Shown: piece by piece, positions 25,842-33,714 of the stretch
Layout: each line of letters begins with the position of its first letter
How positions within the stretch are numbered: position 1 is the first letter of the stretch
Assembly: GCA_021736385.1 (NCBI GenBank)
Contig: JAIPFY010000017.1
Coordinates: forward strand, 1 to 51,117
Direction: 5' to 3'
Length of the DNA stretch: 51,117 nt
From: Spirochaetia bacterium
GTDB taxonomy: Bacteria > Spirochaetota > Spirochaetia > CAKZLE01
Program-made: the position numbers and the translations under genes
The notes under the pieces: model-generated
The model's database searches: none
What the model was told of the DNA's origin: nothing
The model's input: only the letters and a program-made list of their open reading frames with translations

Positions 25842-27153
25842 GTAGATACCTCTTCTGCAGAATTTCCTGATCCTTCTCATGGTCATACCCGTACAGGGCG
25901 AAGGTGAGGACGATCCAGGGAAGCACGAACGTCACGAGGCTTAACAGCATAGCACAGTAGAGGAAGATGATCATGAACAAAAAGATGGATTCATGTTCTT
26001 CATCTCCGTCCAGCGGCAGGCATCGTATCAGATAGCGCAGGACGAGGAACCCGGTGAACAGCAGGAAGATCAGTCCTGCGACCCCGCCGACAAGAAGGAT
26101 CTCCATATACAGATTATGAACCTCTTTTGCATCTCCTATGGTCTGTGCCATATAGGCCGGGGTATTACCAAGTCCGATACCTGTAAAAGGGTGCTCTGTA
26201 ATGCCGATTGCCGCCTGCTTAAGGAGGAGGAATCGAGTGGTGGATGAGTTGAGATCATCGAGTTGTTCCTGTGTAGAGCGAACAGAAGCTCCTTTGACAG
26301 GTACCTGTAAGTTGAGAAAGAAGGTTTCATTCATACGAATAGTGAATCTGCTCTGGTAGTCGGAAGGTATGAACAGCAGGGCCAGGGTGACACTCAAGAT
26401 GGTGATGGCGATGGCATACCGTCTGATGATCGGTTGGGAGGTGTGTGGGTCATGTCGGAAGAATGGGGAGATGAGCATGAGCAGCAGGAATCCCAGAATA
26501 CCCATACGAGACATGGTAGAAGCGATTCCCACTACGATGATGATGATGTACAGGAGCCTGAAGCGAATAGATCTGAGGGTGATCAGTGCCCCGAGACCGA
26601 ACAGGAGTACCAGAGCCTGGTAGTTCGGATCCTTCAGCAAGCCTTCAGCCCGGGGTTGGCCTCGAAACAGGGAAGGTTCATCCAGAAGGGGAAGTACCTC
26701 ATAGAACTGGCCGATGCAGATGATCGAGGTGATCACCGAGCAGACGATCCAGATGATGAAGAAAGTCCGTATAGCCTTATTATCGATCAGTAGTACCGAA
26801 TACATCAGCAGTGCGACCATCGCGTTCATCCCTATGATGATCGCGTTTGTCAGTACTGCAGTACTCAGTCCTGAGGATACTGCCGAAGAGATCGAGAAGG
26901 TGATATACAGCAGTACCGAGAACAGGATGAGCTCTTTTCTCACTCGAATGGCTCTAATACCGATCAGTACTATGGCGATCGGATAGAGCACAATGGCTGA
27001 GAGCTTCTCAAAGGATATGACCATAGTGTGCACCGTGAAGAGCTCGATACTGACGAACTGCGATATGATCAATACCAGGAATATGATGAGCATGCCGTAC
27101 CGTTCTCTCGTCTGAGCAGCGGTAGTGTGAGCGGAGATGGTAGTGTTTCTCAT
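25834..27153 (-). CDS. O-antigen ligase/polymerase (Wzy/WaaL family), copy 1
   Basis: The 439-residue membrane protein has about ten to twelve helices and the large periplasmic loop characteristic of the Wzy_C/WaaL family. Conserved landmarks are GIGLGNTPAYM and EVHNLYMEILLVGG near residues 325-355, where family members carry the catalytic-loop His. Being embedded between glycosyltransferase genes, it is the better candidate for the repeat-unit polymerase (Wzy). A paralogue of near-equal length is encoded at 31.9-33.2 kb. Ligase and polymerase activities cannot be told apart from sequence. Confidence 0.82.
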   Translation of the reverse strand: MRNTTISAHTTAAQTRERYGMLIIFLVLIISQFVSIELFTVHTMVISFEKLSAIVLYPIAIVLIGIRAIRVRKELILFSVLLYITFSISSAVSSGLSTAVLTNAIIIGMNAMVALLMYSVLLIDNKAIRTFFIIWIVCSVITSIICIGQFYEVLPLLDEPSLFRGQPRAEGLLKDPNYQALVLLFGLGALITLRSIRFRLLYIIIIVVGIASTMSRMGILGFLLLMLISPFFRHDPHTSQPIIRRYAIAITILSVTLALLFIPSDYQSRFTIRMNETFFLNLQVPVKGASVRSTQEQLDDLNSSTTRFLLLKQAAIGITEHPFTGIGLGNTPAYMAQTIGDAKEVHNLYMEILLVGGVAGLIFLLFTGFLVLRYLIRCLPLDGDEEHESIFLFMIIFLYCAMLLSLVTFVLPWIVLTFALYGYDHEKDQEILQKRYLHD

Positions 27154-27176
27154 AGTCGACTCCGTGTTGAGTTTTG

Positions 27177-28280
27177 TTACGAATAGTATCTATAGAGTCT
27201 TTCGAGCTCTGCGATACTGTCGTAGTTCAGGAAGAATTCTGCTCTTTTGAGCAGATGTTGCTGGATCTTCTTGTAGTGGTCCTCATCATCCAGCAGCTTT
27301 CTGATATGATCCAGGGTGCTTTCGGGTGAATCGACAGGGACTACACAGAGCTCACTGTCGACGATCTCCGGTAATGATGTCTTATCTGATACCAGAGAGG
27401 GAGTCCCGACTGCAGCAGCTTCGATCGGTGGCATCCCGAATCCTTCATACAGGGAGAAGAGTACCAGTGCATAGGAATGGGTATAGAGCCAGGACAGCAG
27501 GTCATCATTCACAGCGGTCAACGCAAGAAAGCGATCGGTGTGAGTAGCTCTGCTCAGAGCCTGATCTACAGGATCATCCTCCTCGAATCGGTTCCCGGCC
27601 AGTACGAAGTGAAGATCGGGGTATTCGGCCATGAGGGTATCGAATATCTTGATGGTAAAAGAGAGGTTCTTATGGGTTTTGCGATTCCCGACATAGAGAA
27701 AGCACCGCTTGGCTTCGAAGAAGTCCTTGATCTCTGCAGGCACCTGATAATCAGCATGCTGCTGCAGCATGGATCTGAATCGGGTATAGACAGTAGTGGT
27801 CTTCTGCCCGGCGCTTCGGAACAGGCTGGTGACATCGGCTTGTGTGAATGCGGAGACCGTGGTGATATGCCGGCATCTGCGGATGTTGTATGCGAGGAAC
27901 AGATAGAGATAGCACTTGGCGGGAAAGCGATAGGGCAGGCGGAGAGGGATGATATCATGGATCGTCAGGATGCTGTTCTTCGGGATGATACACGGGGCGT
28001 TGGTATGGGTGAAGTGTATCAGATCGTATCTCTTCGCAAGATCCCTGAACTCTCTGACCCCTGCAAAGACTTCCTGCAGTGAGTATGCTCTGAGTTCGGA
28101 GCTGATGATGTGTACTCCCCGTGAGGTAAGGTCTTCTCTGAGCTCTTCCAGGTGGTCCTTATAGGCAAGTACGGTGTACTCGATCTCTGTATGGGATCTG
28201 ATATGGCGAATGAGGAATTCGATATATCGTCCGATGCCGGACATGCCGTACGCCCGACTGTCAATCAAGATACGTCTCAT
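27177..28280 (-). CDS. GT4-family glycosyltransferase
   Basis: The 367-residue GT-B protein opens with RRILIDSRAYGMSGIGRYIEF, a form common in mannosyltransferases. LTIHDIIPLRLP lies near residue 105, and the donor motif EGFGMPPIEAAAVGTPSLV lies near 280. It overlaps the preceding GT4 gene through an ATGA (28280-28277) and is 23 bp before the ligase/polymerase gene. GDP-mannose or GDP-fucose donors are available from the locus, but the assignment is only a guess. Confidence 0.88.
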   Translation of the reverse strand: MRRILIDSRAYGMSGIGRYIEFLIRHIRSHTEIEYTVLAYKDHLEELREDLTSRGVHIISSELRAYSLQEVFAGVREFRDLAKRYDLIHFTHTNAPCIIPKNSILTIHDIIPLRLPYRFPAKCYLYLFLAYNIRRCRHITTVSAFTQADVTSLFRSAGQKTTTVYTRFRSMLQQHADYQVPAEIKDFFEAKRCFLYVGNRKTHKNLSFTIKIFDTLMAEYPDLHFVLAGNRFEEDDPVDQALSRATHTDRFLALTAVNDDLLSWLYTHSYALVLFSLYEGFGMPPIEAAAVGTPSLVSDKTSLPEIVDSELCVVPVDSPESTLDHIRKLLDDEDHYKKIQQHLLKRAEFFLNYDSIAELERLYRYYS

Positions 28281-29425
28281 GCTTCACCTCGTTGTTCTGG
28301 GGTATCAGCGAATCCCAGGAAGATATCAAGTGCCCGAACTTTCTCTTCGATGGTGAATCGTGTGCTGAAGGTATGATAGGCATGTTCGCTCATAGTCCGG
28401 TAAGTCTGTGCGTCCATGGCTGCGACCGTCTCTGCACATGAGTGCAGTTCATCGTTCTCTCTGAACAGGATCCCGTCCTCGCCATGGGTTATGATCTCCG
28501 GTACCCCGCCGATGCTTCTGGCGATCGTCGGCAGTCCATGTTGAAAGGCTTCGAGGATGGTGGTCGGCAGGGCATCATTGATCGAGGGGTGGAAGAAGAA
28601 GTCTGCTGTCTCATAGAAGGTATGAATCCGTTTTCTGTCCATATCTGCATGCAGGTGTATCTCGAACAGTCCCTGGGCATCCTGAACAGCAGCGTTGAGG
28701 CTGCTGCGTACTACCGGGTCCTCCTGATTGTAGATCATGTGACAGATCACGCTCTTCTTGGTCTGCGCTGCAAGCAGTCTGCAGAAGACGAGAGTCGAAA
28801 GAGGGTCCTTCCCTTCGGAGATCTGTCCGACGAACAGGATCGTCAAGGTCGTTTTCGCAGAAGCTCTTGGTATCAGTGGTCTGCTTGGGAGTCCGTTATA
28901 GATGACCCTGATTTTTTCAGGGGGGACTCCTGACTGTCCCAGACTGGTCTTGACGGCCTTCGAGACCGCAGCAAATGTTTCGATCCTGCTATGGTAGAGC
29001 CGAAACAGCAGCTTCAGCCCTTTCTGGGAGCTGATATCATCATGTACGAGCAGAGCTCTGCGAGTCTTTCTGAAGGCTTTGACGAACAGGATATCCCCGG
29101 TGTTGTTTCCCACCACGATGGTGAAGTCCTTCCTGATAGAAGCTGAATGTGCTGTCAGGGAAAAGGAGATCACACGCCATGCTTTCTTCACCAGAGCAAG
29201 TGGACTCTTCTGTCTTCTTGCCCCCGCAGGCAGCAGCGAAGGTACCGCCCGGGTCTCAGCAACTGGAAGAGACCCGAAGAATGCTGAGAGCTGCGGGGTG
29301 TCGGCATGCCAGATAGTCACATGGCTGCTGATCCTGGAAGCATGCAGATAGTCAGCAAGTACATGTTCTGCCCCGCTGATGACCTGAGATCCTACAATGA
29401 TCAATATGTTCGGTTTATCTTTCAT
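28277..29425 (-). CDS. GT4-family glycosyltransferase
   Basis: The 382-residue GT-B enzyme begins with NILIIVGSQVISGAEHVLAD, has the inter-domain strand IRVIYNGLP, and ends its donor site with DALPTTILEAFQHGLPTIA, in which the first Glu of the E-x7-E pair is Asp. It is the first full glycosyltransferase gene after gmd and fcl. Its first 11 bases overlap the end of a 43-codon small frame (29415-29546), so it may be translated by coupling to it. Confidence 0.86.
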   Translation of the reverse strand: MKDKPNILIIVGSQVISGAEHVLADYLHASRISSHVTIWHADTPQLSAFFGSLPVAETRAVPSLLPAGARRQKSPLALVKKAWRVISFSLTAHSASIRKDFTIVVGNNTGDILFVKAFRKTRRALLVHDDISSQKGLKLLFRLYHSRIETFAAVSKAVKTSLGQSGVPPEKIRVIYNGLPSRPLIPRASAKTTLTILFVGQISEGKDPLSTLVFCRLLAAQTKKSVICHMIYNQEDPVVRSSLNAAVQDAQGLFEIHLHADMDRKRIHTFYETADFFFHPSINDALPTTILEAFQHGLPTIARSIGGVPEIITHGEDGILFRENDELHSCAETVAAMDAQTYRTMSEHAYHTFSTRFTIEEKVRALDIFLGFADTPEQRGEA

Positions 29426-29546
29426 AACGAATCACTACCACCTCATGCATGCTTGGATCACTGACTTCCCAGTCAATGTACAGCCAGCCTTCGGCATCCG
29501 GAGTCTTCTCGTTCAAGACGATACAGGGACTTCGAAAGCATGGCAT
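29415..29546 (-). CDS. Possible small ORF (43 aa) between fcl and a GT4 gene
   Basis: An ATG at 29546 opens a 43-codon frame ending at TAA 29417-29415, 11 bases inside the next glycosyltransferase gene. The C-terminal half (GWLYIDWEVSDP, then MHEVVVIRYER) looks like real protein rather than random translation. I see no ribosome-binding site, and an in-frame stop lies shortly upstream. It could be a tiny gene coupled to its neighbour or the C-terminal remnant of a lost gene. No family is recognised. Confidence 0.3.
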   Translation of the reverse strand: MPCFRSPCIVLNEKTPDAEGWLYIDWEVSDPSMHEVVVIRYER

Positions 29547-29576
29547 GCAACGACTTTTTTATATCGGATCGAACAG

Positions 29577-30509
29577 TCAGAGGTTCGCAAGGAAATCAGC
29601 ATAGGTACGGGACAGCCCTTCTGTCAGTGATACCCTATGGGTCCAACCGAGATCTGAAAGCCTGCTCACATCAAGGAGCTTTCTGGGAGTGCCGTTCGGC
29701 TTGCTGGTATCCCAGATGATTTCACCCTGAAAGCCGGTGATCTCAGCGATCTTCTGTGCAAGATCCCTGATAGAGATCTCCTTAGCTGTACCCACATTGA
29801 CGAACTCCCCGATATCGGTTTGATCAGTGTGCTCCATGAGGTAGACACTGGCATCTGCCAGATCATCTGAGTACATGAACTCCCGCAGGGGTGAACCATC
29901 TCCCCAGAGTGTCACGGGGGTGTTCTGCATCTTCGCTTCATGGAACTTACGGATAAGCGCCGGCAGCACGTGCGAATTCTGCAAGTCATAGGTATCTCCC
30001 GGCCCGTACTGGTTGGTAGGCATGACCGAAATGAAGTTGGTTCCGTATTGGTCATTATAGTGCTTGCATAATCGGATGCCTGCGATCTTAGCGATCGCAT
30101 ATGCCTCATTTGATACTTCCAGCGGTCCGGTCAGCAGATATTCTTCTTTCATGGGTTGTGGTGCCGATCTGGGGTAGATACATGAAGAACCCATGAACAG
30201 TAGTTTCTTGACTCCCGATGTATATGAGCTGTGTATGACATTGCTTTCAATCATCAGGTTCTCATAGATGAATTGTGCAGGGTAGGTACTGTTTGCTCCG
30301 ATCCCGCCGACTTTTGCGGCGCAGAGATAGACCTGATCCGGCCGGTTATGGGCAAAGAACTGTTCCACATCCTGTTGCCGTGTCAGATCCAGTTCCCTGG
30401 AACTTCTGGTAATAATGTTATGATAACCGGCCTCTTTCAGCCTTCGAAGGACTGCTGAACCTACCAGCCCGTGATGGCCTGCTACGAAGATGGTCTGCTG
30501 CCTATTCAT
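29577..30509 (-). CDS. fcl: GDP-L-fucose synthase
   Basis: The 310-residue short-chain dehydrogenase has the NADP-binding loop [10 protein letters not shown] (residues 11-20), GSSCIYP, and the catalytic YxxxK as [17 protein letters not shown] and [14 protein letters not shown] are further landmarks shared with Fcl/WcaG. It performs the epimerisation and reduction of GDP-4-keto-6-deoxymannose to GDP-L-fucose. The ATG at 30509 overlaps the end of gmd by 8 bp; an alternative longer frame adds only eight residues. Together with gmd it supplies fucose for the polysaccharide. Confidence 0.94.
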   Translation of the reverse strand: MNRQQTIFVAGHHGLVGSAVLRRLKEAGYHNIITRSSRELDLTRQQDVEQFFAHNRPDQVYLCAAKVGGIGANSTYPAQFIYENLMIESNVIHSSYTSGVKKLLFMGSSCIYPRSAPQPMKEEYLLTGPLEVSNEAYAIAKIAGIRLCKHYNDQYGTNFISVMPTNQYGPGDTYDLQNSHVLPALIRKFHEAKMQNTPVTLWGDGSPLREFMYSDDLADASVYLMEHTDQTDIGEFVNVGTAKEISIRDLAQKIAEITGFQGEIIWDTSKPNGTPRKLLDVSRLSDLGWTHRVSLTEGLSRTYADFLANL

Positions 30510-31587
30510 AATGTTTACATGTCTCATAGCCATAAGCTGTCATGGCTTTTTCGCGTCGTGCCTCTGCAAGATCATGGTTCACCATCATGCTGCAGAGCTC
30601 CTCCATTCCCAATGTCGCTTCCCATCCCAGTTGCTCCCTGGCTTTTGTGGGATCCCCGATAAGGAGATCCACCTCTGTGGGACGAAAGTAGCGGGGGTCG
30701 ATCTGTACACGGATCTTCCCTGTCTCAGGGTCTATGCCCTTCTCATTCACTCCCTCTCCTTCCCACTTCAGGTAGACACCGGTCTGAGCAAAGGCTAGAG
30801 ATACGAAATCCTTTACTGTAGTCGTCTTTCCGGTAGCTATGACATAGTCTTCCGGGGTATCCTGCTGGAGCATGAGCCACATGGCTTCGACGTAGTCACC
30901 GGCAAATCCCCAGTCGCGTCTGGCCTGCAGGTTCCCAAGATATACGCAGTCTTCAAGACCTTCGTGAATACGGGCTGCAGCTCGTGTGATCTTTCGGGTG
31001 ACAAAGGTCTCCCCTCTCCGCGGACTTTCATGGTTGAACAGGATGCCGTTACAGGCGAACATCCCATAGGCCTCTCGATAGTTTACTACGATCCAGTATG
31101 CATACAGTTTAGCGGCAGCATATGGGGATCGGGGGTAGAAGGGGGTAGTCTCTCGTTGAGGCACTTCCTGAACCCTTCCGAACAATTCACTCGTCGAAGC
31201 CTGATAGAATCTCACCTGTCTCTCCAGTCCCAGGAACCGTATCGCCTCCAGTAGACGTAGAGTCCCGAGTCCGTCAGTATCTGCAGTATATTCAGGGACC
31301 TCGAACGAGACTTTAACATGGCTTTGAGCGCCAAGATTATAGATCTCATCAGGGTCGATCTCCTTGATGAGTCGTATGAGATTGCTTGAATCGGTAAGAT
31401 CTCCGTAGTGCAGGATGAACCGGGTATGTGCGACATGCGGATCCTGATAGATACTGTCGATCCGATCAGTGTTATATGATGAAGCTCTTCGTTTTATACC
31501 GTGAACCATGTAGCCCTTGCTTAGAAGGAGTTCTGCAAGATAGGAACCATCCTGCCCTGTAATACCTGTGATCAGTGCTGTTTTCAT
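30502..31587 (-). CDS. gmd: GDP-mannose 4,6-dehydratase
   Basis: The 361-residue protein matches Gmd throughout. It has the cofactor loop [11 protein letters not shown] (residues 8-18), [12 protein letters not shown], the catalytic T-E pair in QASTSELFG, YxxxK as YAAAK, and [16 protein letters not shown]. It converts GDP-D-mannose to GDP-4-keto-6-deoxy-D-mannose, the precursor used by Fcl. It heads the 21.4-31.6 kb operon. No Shine-Dalgarno precedes the ATG; a perfect TATAAT lies nine bases upstream, so the leader is predicted to be at most about three bases. Confidence 0.96.
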   Translation of the reverse strand: MKTALITGITGQDGSYLAELLLSKGYMVHGIKRRASSYNTDRIDSIYQDPHVAHTRFILHYGDLTDSSNLIRLIKEIDPDEIYNLGAQSHVKVSFEVPEYTADTDGLGTLRLLEAIRFLGLERQVRFYQASTSELFGRVQEVPQRETTPFYPRSPYAAAKLYAYWIVVNYREAYGMFACNGILFNHESPRRGETFVTRKITRAAARIHEGLEDCVYLGNLQARRDWGFAGDYVEAMWLMLQQDTPEDYVIATGKTTTVKDFVSLAFAQTGVYLKWEGEGVNEKGIDPETGKIRVQIDPRYFRPTEVDLLIGDPTKAREQLGWEATLGMEELCSMMVNHDLAEARREKAMTAYGYETCKHYE

Positions 31588-31596
31588 AGTAATGAG

Positions 31597-31623
31597 ATTA
31601 TATGATTAATCAAAAAAAGTCAC
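31597..31623 (-). promoter_or_regulatory. Promoter of the gmd polysaccharide operon
   Basis: Minus strand: TATAAT at 31602-31597 and a possible -35 GTGACT at 31623-31618 (15-nt spacer). The spacer contains the perfect palindrome TGATTAATCA (31612-31603). A related segment recurs at 33406-33460. Confidence 0.55.
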
Positions 31624-31639
31624 GTATGCAGCATTGAAA
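31610..31639. repeat. Dispersed repeat at the gmd promoter, copy 1
   Basis: Shares with 33428-33457 the block AAAAGTCACGTA (31615-31626) plus flanking CAA and ATTG-x-AA at matching positions. Similarity continues at lower identity through the -10 region to the CTCAT just before the gmd start. Confidence 0.55.
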
Positions 31640-31875
31640 TAGCAGATACTGTTATGAACCTGTCGGTGTTATTCTCATTGAATGATAGAGGATATCTGTA
31701 AACGGGTCACAGGTTTTGAATGACTCATCGCAGGAGTGTGGCTATGTACCATGGCAGCGGGGAGTTTCCTGCTTCAGAATGGCTGTCGAAAATTATAATC
31801 CCTCAATGTATCAGGGTGTGTACCGTGTTGATTGGGAGGGGCGGTGCTGGGGTGCTGTCTCTCTTCAAGGGTTCG

Positions 31876-33189
31876 TCACTTGCTGATTGTCTCTCTGTTA
31901 TGCTCATATCCGTAGAGGGCAAGGATGAAGATGATCCAGGGAAGTACGATGGTCACCAGACTTAGAAATGACCCGCAGAGGATGAAGACTATGATAGCGA
32001 CCAGAATCGTCTCGCTGGTCTCATCCCCCTTGAGAGGAAAGGAACTGATCACGAATCTGAGGATGAAGAACCCGGCGTATAGCAGGAACAGCAGCCCTGT
32101 GAGACCTCCGACAAGGAGCATGTGCAGGAAGGAGTTATGGACTTCAAGGCGCATGCCGACTGTCTCAAGCATATAATCAGGGGTGTTGTAGAGACCGATA
32201 CCTGTCAGTAGATGATCGAAGGATCCGATCAGAGCCTGCCTGCCAAGGATGAACCGGGCAGGAGCAGATGATTCTGATCTGGTCACAGTCTCAGACAAGC
32301 TGCTTGCTGCAGCTTCTGAGATGGAATCTTGAAAAGCCGTGAGAGTCGTCTGGATCCTACCGCTGAAGACCGATCGGAAATCGGTCGGGAGCAGAAGAAG
32401 AAGTAGGATCAGCCCTCCTACGACAAGAAGGACAGAGATTCTTGCAGATATGCTGTTCTTTCCAGTTCCTTCCTTCTGAGGGGTCTTACGCAAGAACAGT
32501 GAGCCTACGGTCAGTATGAGGTATCCCAGGAATCCCATTCTGGAACCTGTGGAGACGATTCCGAGGACGATGATCACGATGAACAGGTAGCGATAGCGTA
32601 TGCGGTGAAGAGTCAATAGTGAACCATACCCGATCAGCAGTAGTACGGACTGGTAATTCGGGTCTTTCAGAAGTCCTTCTGCTCTCACGATGCCTGTGCG
32701 AATCGTATCTTCATCGACCAGTGGTATCAGATGCAGGAATTGACCGATACAGATCACTGCAGAGAGTACGGCACAGATGATCCAGAGTTTGAAGAACGTC
32801 TGTACAGAATGGGTATCGGCATGCAGAGCAGTATATATGAGCAGTGCCGTCGCTCCATTTATGGCTATGATCAATCCTGAAGAAAGGAGCCGAGGGCTGA
32901 ACGAGCCTGAATTCAGGTAGAATAGTGTGAAGGACAGATACATCAGCACTGCGAAGAGTATCAGTTCTTTGTTCAGTCTGAGGTTTCTGATCCCCAACAG
33001 GTATATGGCAAGAGGATAGAGTGTCAATGCTGAGAGTTTCTCGACGGAGATCACCACATCGAACAGGGTAAAGAGTTCGATACTGACAAACTGTGATACG
33101 ATCAGTACCAGAAATATGATCAGCATCCCATACCATTGTCTTGAATGATGTGCTGTAGAAGCGGTCCAGGATGCGGTAAGAGATTGCAT
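31876..33189 (-). CDS. O-antigen ligase/polymerase (Wzy/WaaL family), copy 2
   Basis: The 437-residue polytopic protein is a clear paralogue of the one at 25834-27153. Both contain GMLIIFLVLI near the N terminus, SQFVSIELFT, a KSLL/EGLLKDPNYQ-type segment (EGLLKDPNYQ in both), GIGL-x-NTP-x-YM and EVHN. It lies outside the main operon, upstream of gmd and separated from it by 287 bp. One copy may polymerise and the other ligate, or they may serve different glycans. ATG 33189 is preferred to TTG 33195 because GGAG lies just upstream. Confidence 0.82.
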   Translation of the reverse strand: MQSLTASWTASTAHHSRQWYGMLIIFLVLIVSQFVSIELFTLFDVVISVEKLSALTLYPLAIYLLGIRNLRLNKELILFAVLMYLSFTLFYLNSGSFSPRLLSSGLIIAINGATALLIYTALHADTHSVQTFFKLWIICAVLSAVICIGQFLHLIPLVDEDTIRTGIVRAEGLLKDPNYQSVLLLIGYGSLLTLHRIRYRYLFIVIIVLGIVSTGSRMGFLGYLILTVGSLFLRKTPQKEGTGKNSISARISVLLVVGGLILLLLLLPTDFRSVFSGRIQTTLTAFQDSISEAAASSLSETVTRSESSAPARFILGRQALIGSFDHLLTGIGLYNTPDYMLETVGMRLEVHNSFLHMLLVGGLTGLLFLLYAGFFILRFVISSFPLKGDETSETILVAIIVFILCGSFLSLVTIVLPWIIFILALYGYEHNRETISK

Positions 33190-33427
33190 ATTCAACTCCA
33201 GTACATGATCAGGATGTTACGTAGTACGAAAAGTATCCTTTGATTCCCCGACTATACTATTACCGATCAGATCAATGTCTTTGACATCTACTACCGTACG
33301 TAGTCGGTGTTCTTAGAACCTGGTATCGGGGGTTCCCACCATCAGCGCATGCTTATAGAACACGCAGGTTCATACAGCATAGCTTTCTTTTTTATACAGG
33401 ATCCCGTCCATGAGCTTACAAGACATC

Positions 33428-33457
33428 TCAATAAAAGTCACGTAGAACATATTGGAA
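33428..33457. repeat. Dispersed repeat related to the gmd promoter, copy 2
   Basis: AAAAGTCACGTA at 33433-33444 with the same flanks as copy 1 (31610-31639), in the same orientation. Read on the minus strand, it continues TTGA, then TGTAAGCTCAT where gmd has TATAATCTCAT. The -10 box is therefore degraded, suggesting a duplicated and decaying promoter. Confidence 0.5.
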
Positions 33458-33649
33458 AATCTCTTCACAGGACCTGCTGGACTGCCGTGCCCCCGTTCGT
33501 CGCAGTTATACGATGTGATCTCTTTATGGCAGTGTTGAGAGAAGTACTCTCTGGGGTGTTGATATATGAAAAGTATGAATTAACAGGTCTAATATGGGTA
33601 TCAGTGGTTAATATGATGTTAATCGACCCTGATAGCACTGTATAAGGTG

Positions 33650-33679
33650 TTGAAAGTGGATTATATCAACGTGTATACT
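33650..33679 (+). promoter_or_regulatory. Promoter of Wzi-like paralogue 3
   Basis: -35 TTGAAA (33650-33655), 18-nt spacer, -10 TATACT (33674-33679). It leaves a leader of about 30 nt with an AGGGGG ribosome-binding site. Confidence 0.5.
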
Positions 33680-33714
33680 TCTGGTGTATCCTCTTCAGAG
33701 AACAGGGGGCAGTG

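Larger units (their letters stand above)
33190..33714. other. Intergenic region between ligase copy 2 and Wzi-like paralogue 3
   Basis: I see no convincing gene here; a 112-codon plus-strand frame (33307-33645) has no recognisable protein character. It holds the second copy of the gmd-promoter-like segment (33406-33460, minus orientation), the 12-mer TACGTAGTACGA (33218-33229) that also occurs at 3152-3163, and the promoter of the next gene. Confidence 0.6.

Noticed and set aside
31840-31860. GGGGCGGTGCTGGG resembling the ops/JUMPstart element
   Set aside because: Lacks the GGCGGTAGCGT core and lies on the strand opposite the polysaccharide operon.
33307-33645. Plus-strand 112-codon frame in a large intergenic gap
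   Set aside because: No Shine-Dalgarno, irregular composition, and it overlaps the decayed promoter repeat; not convincing as protein.
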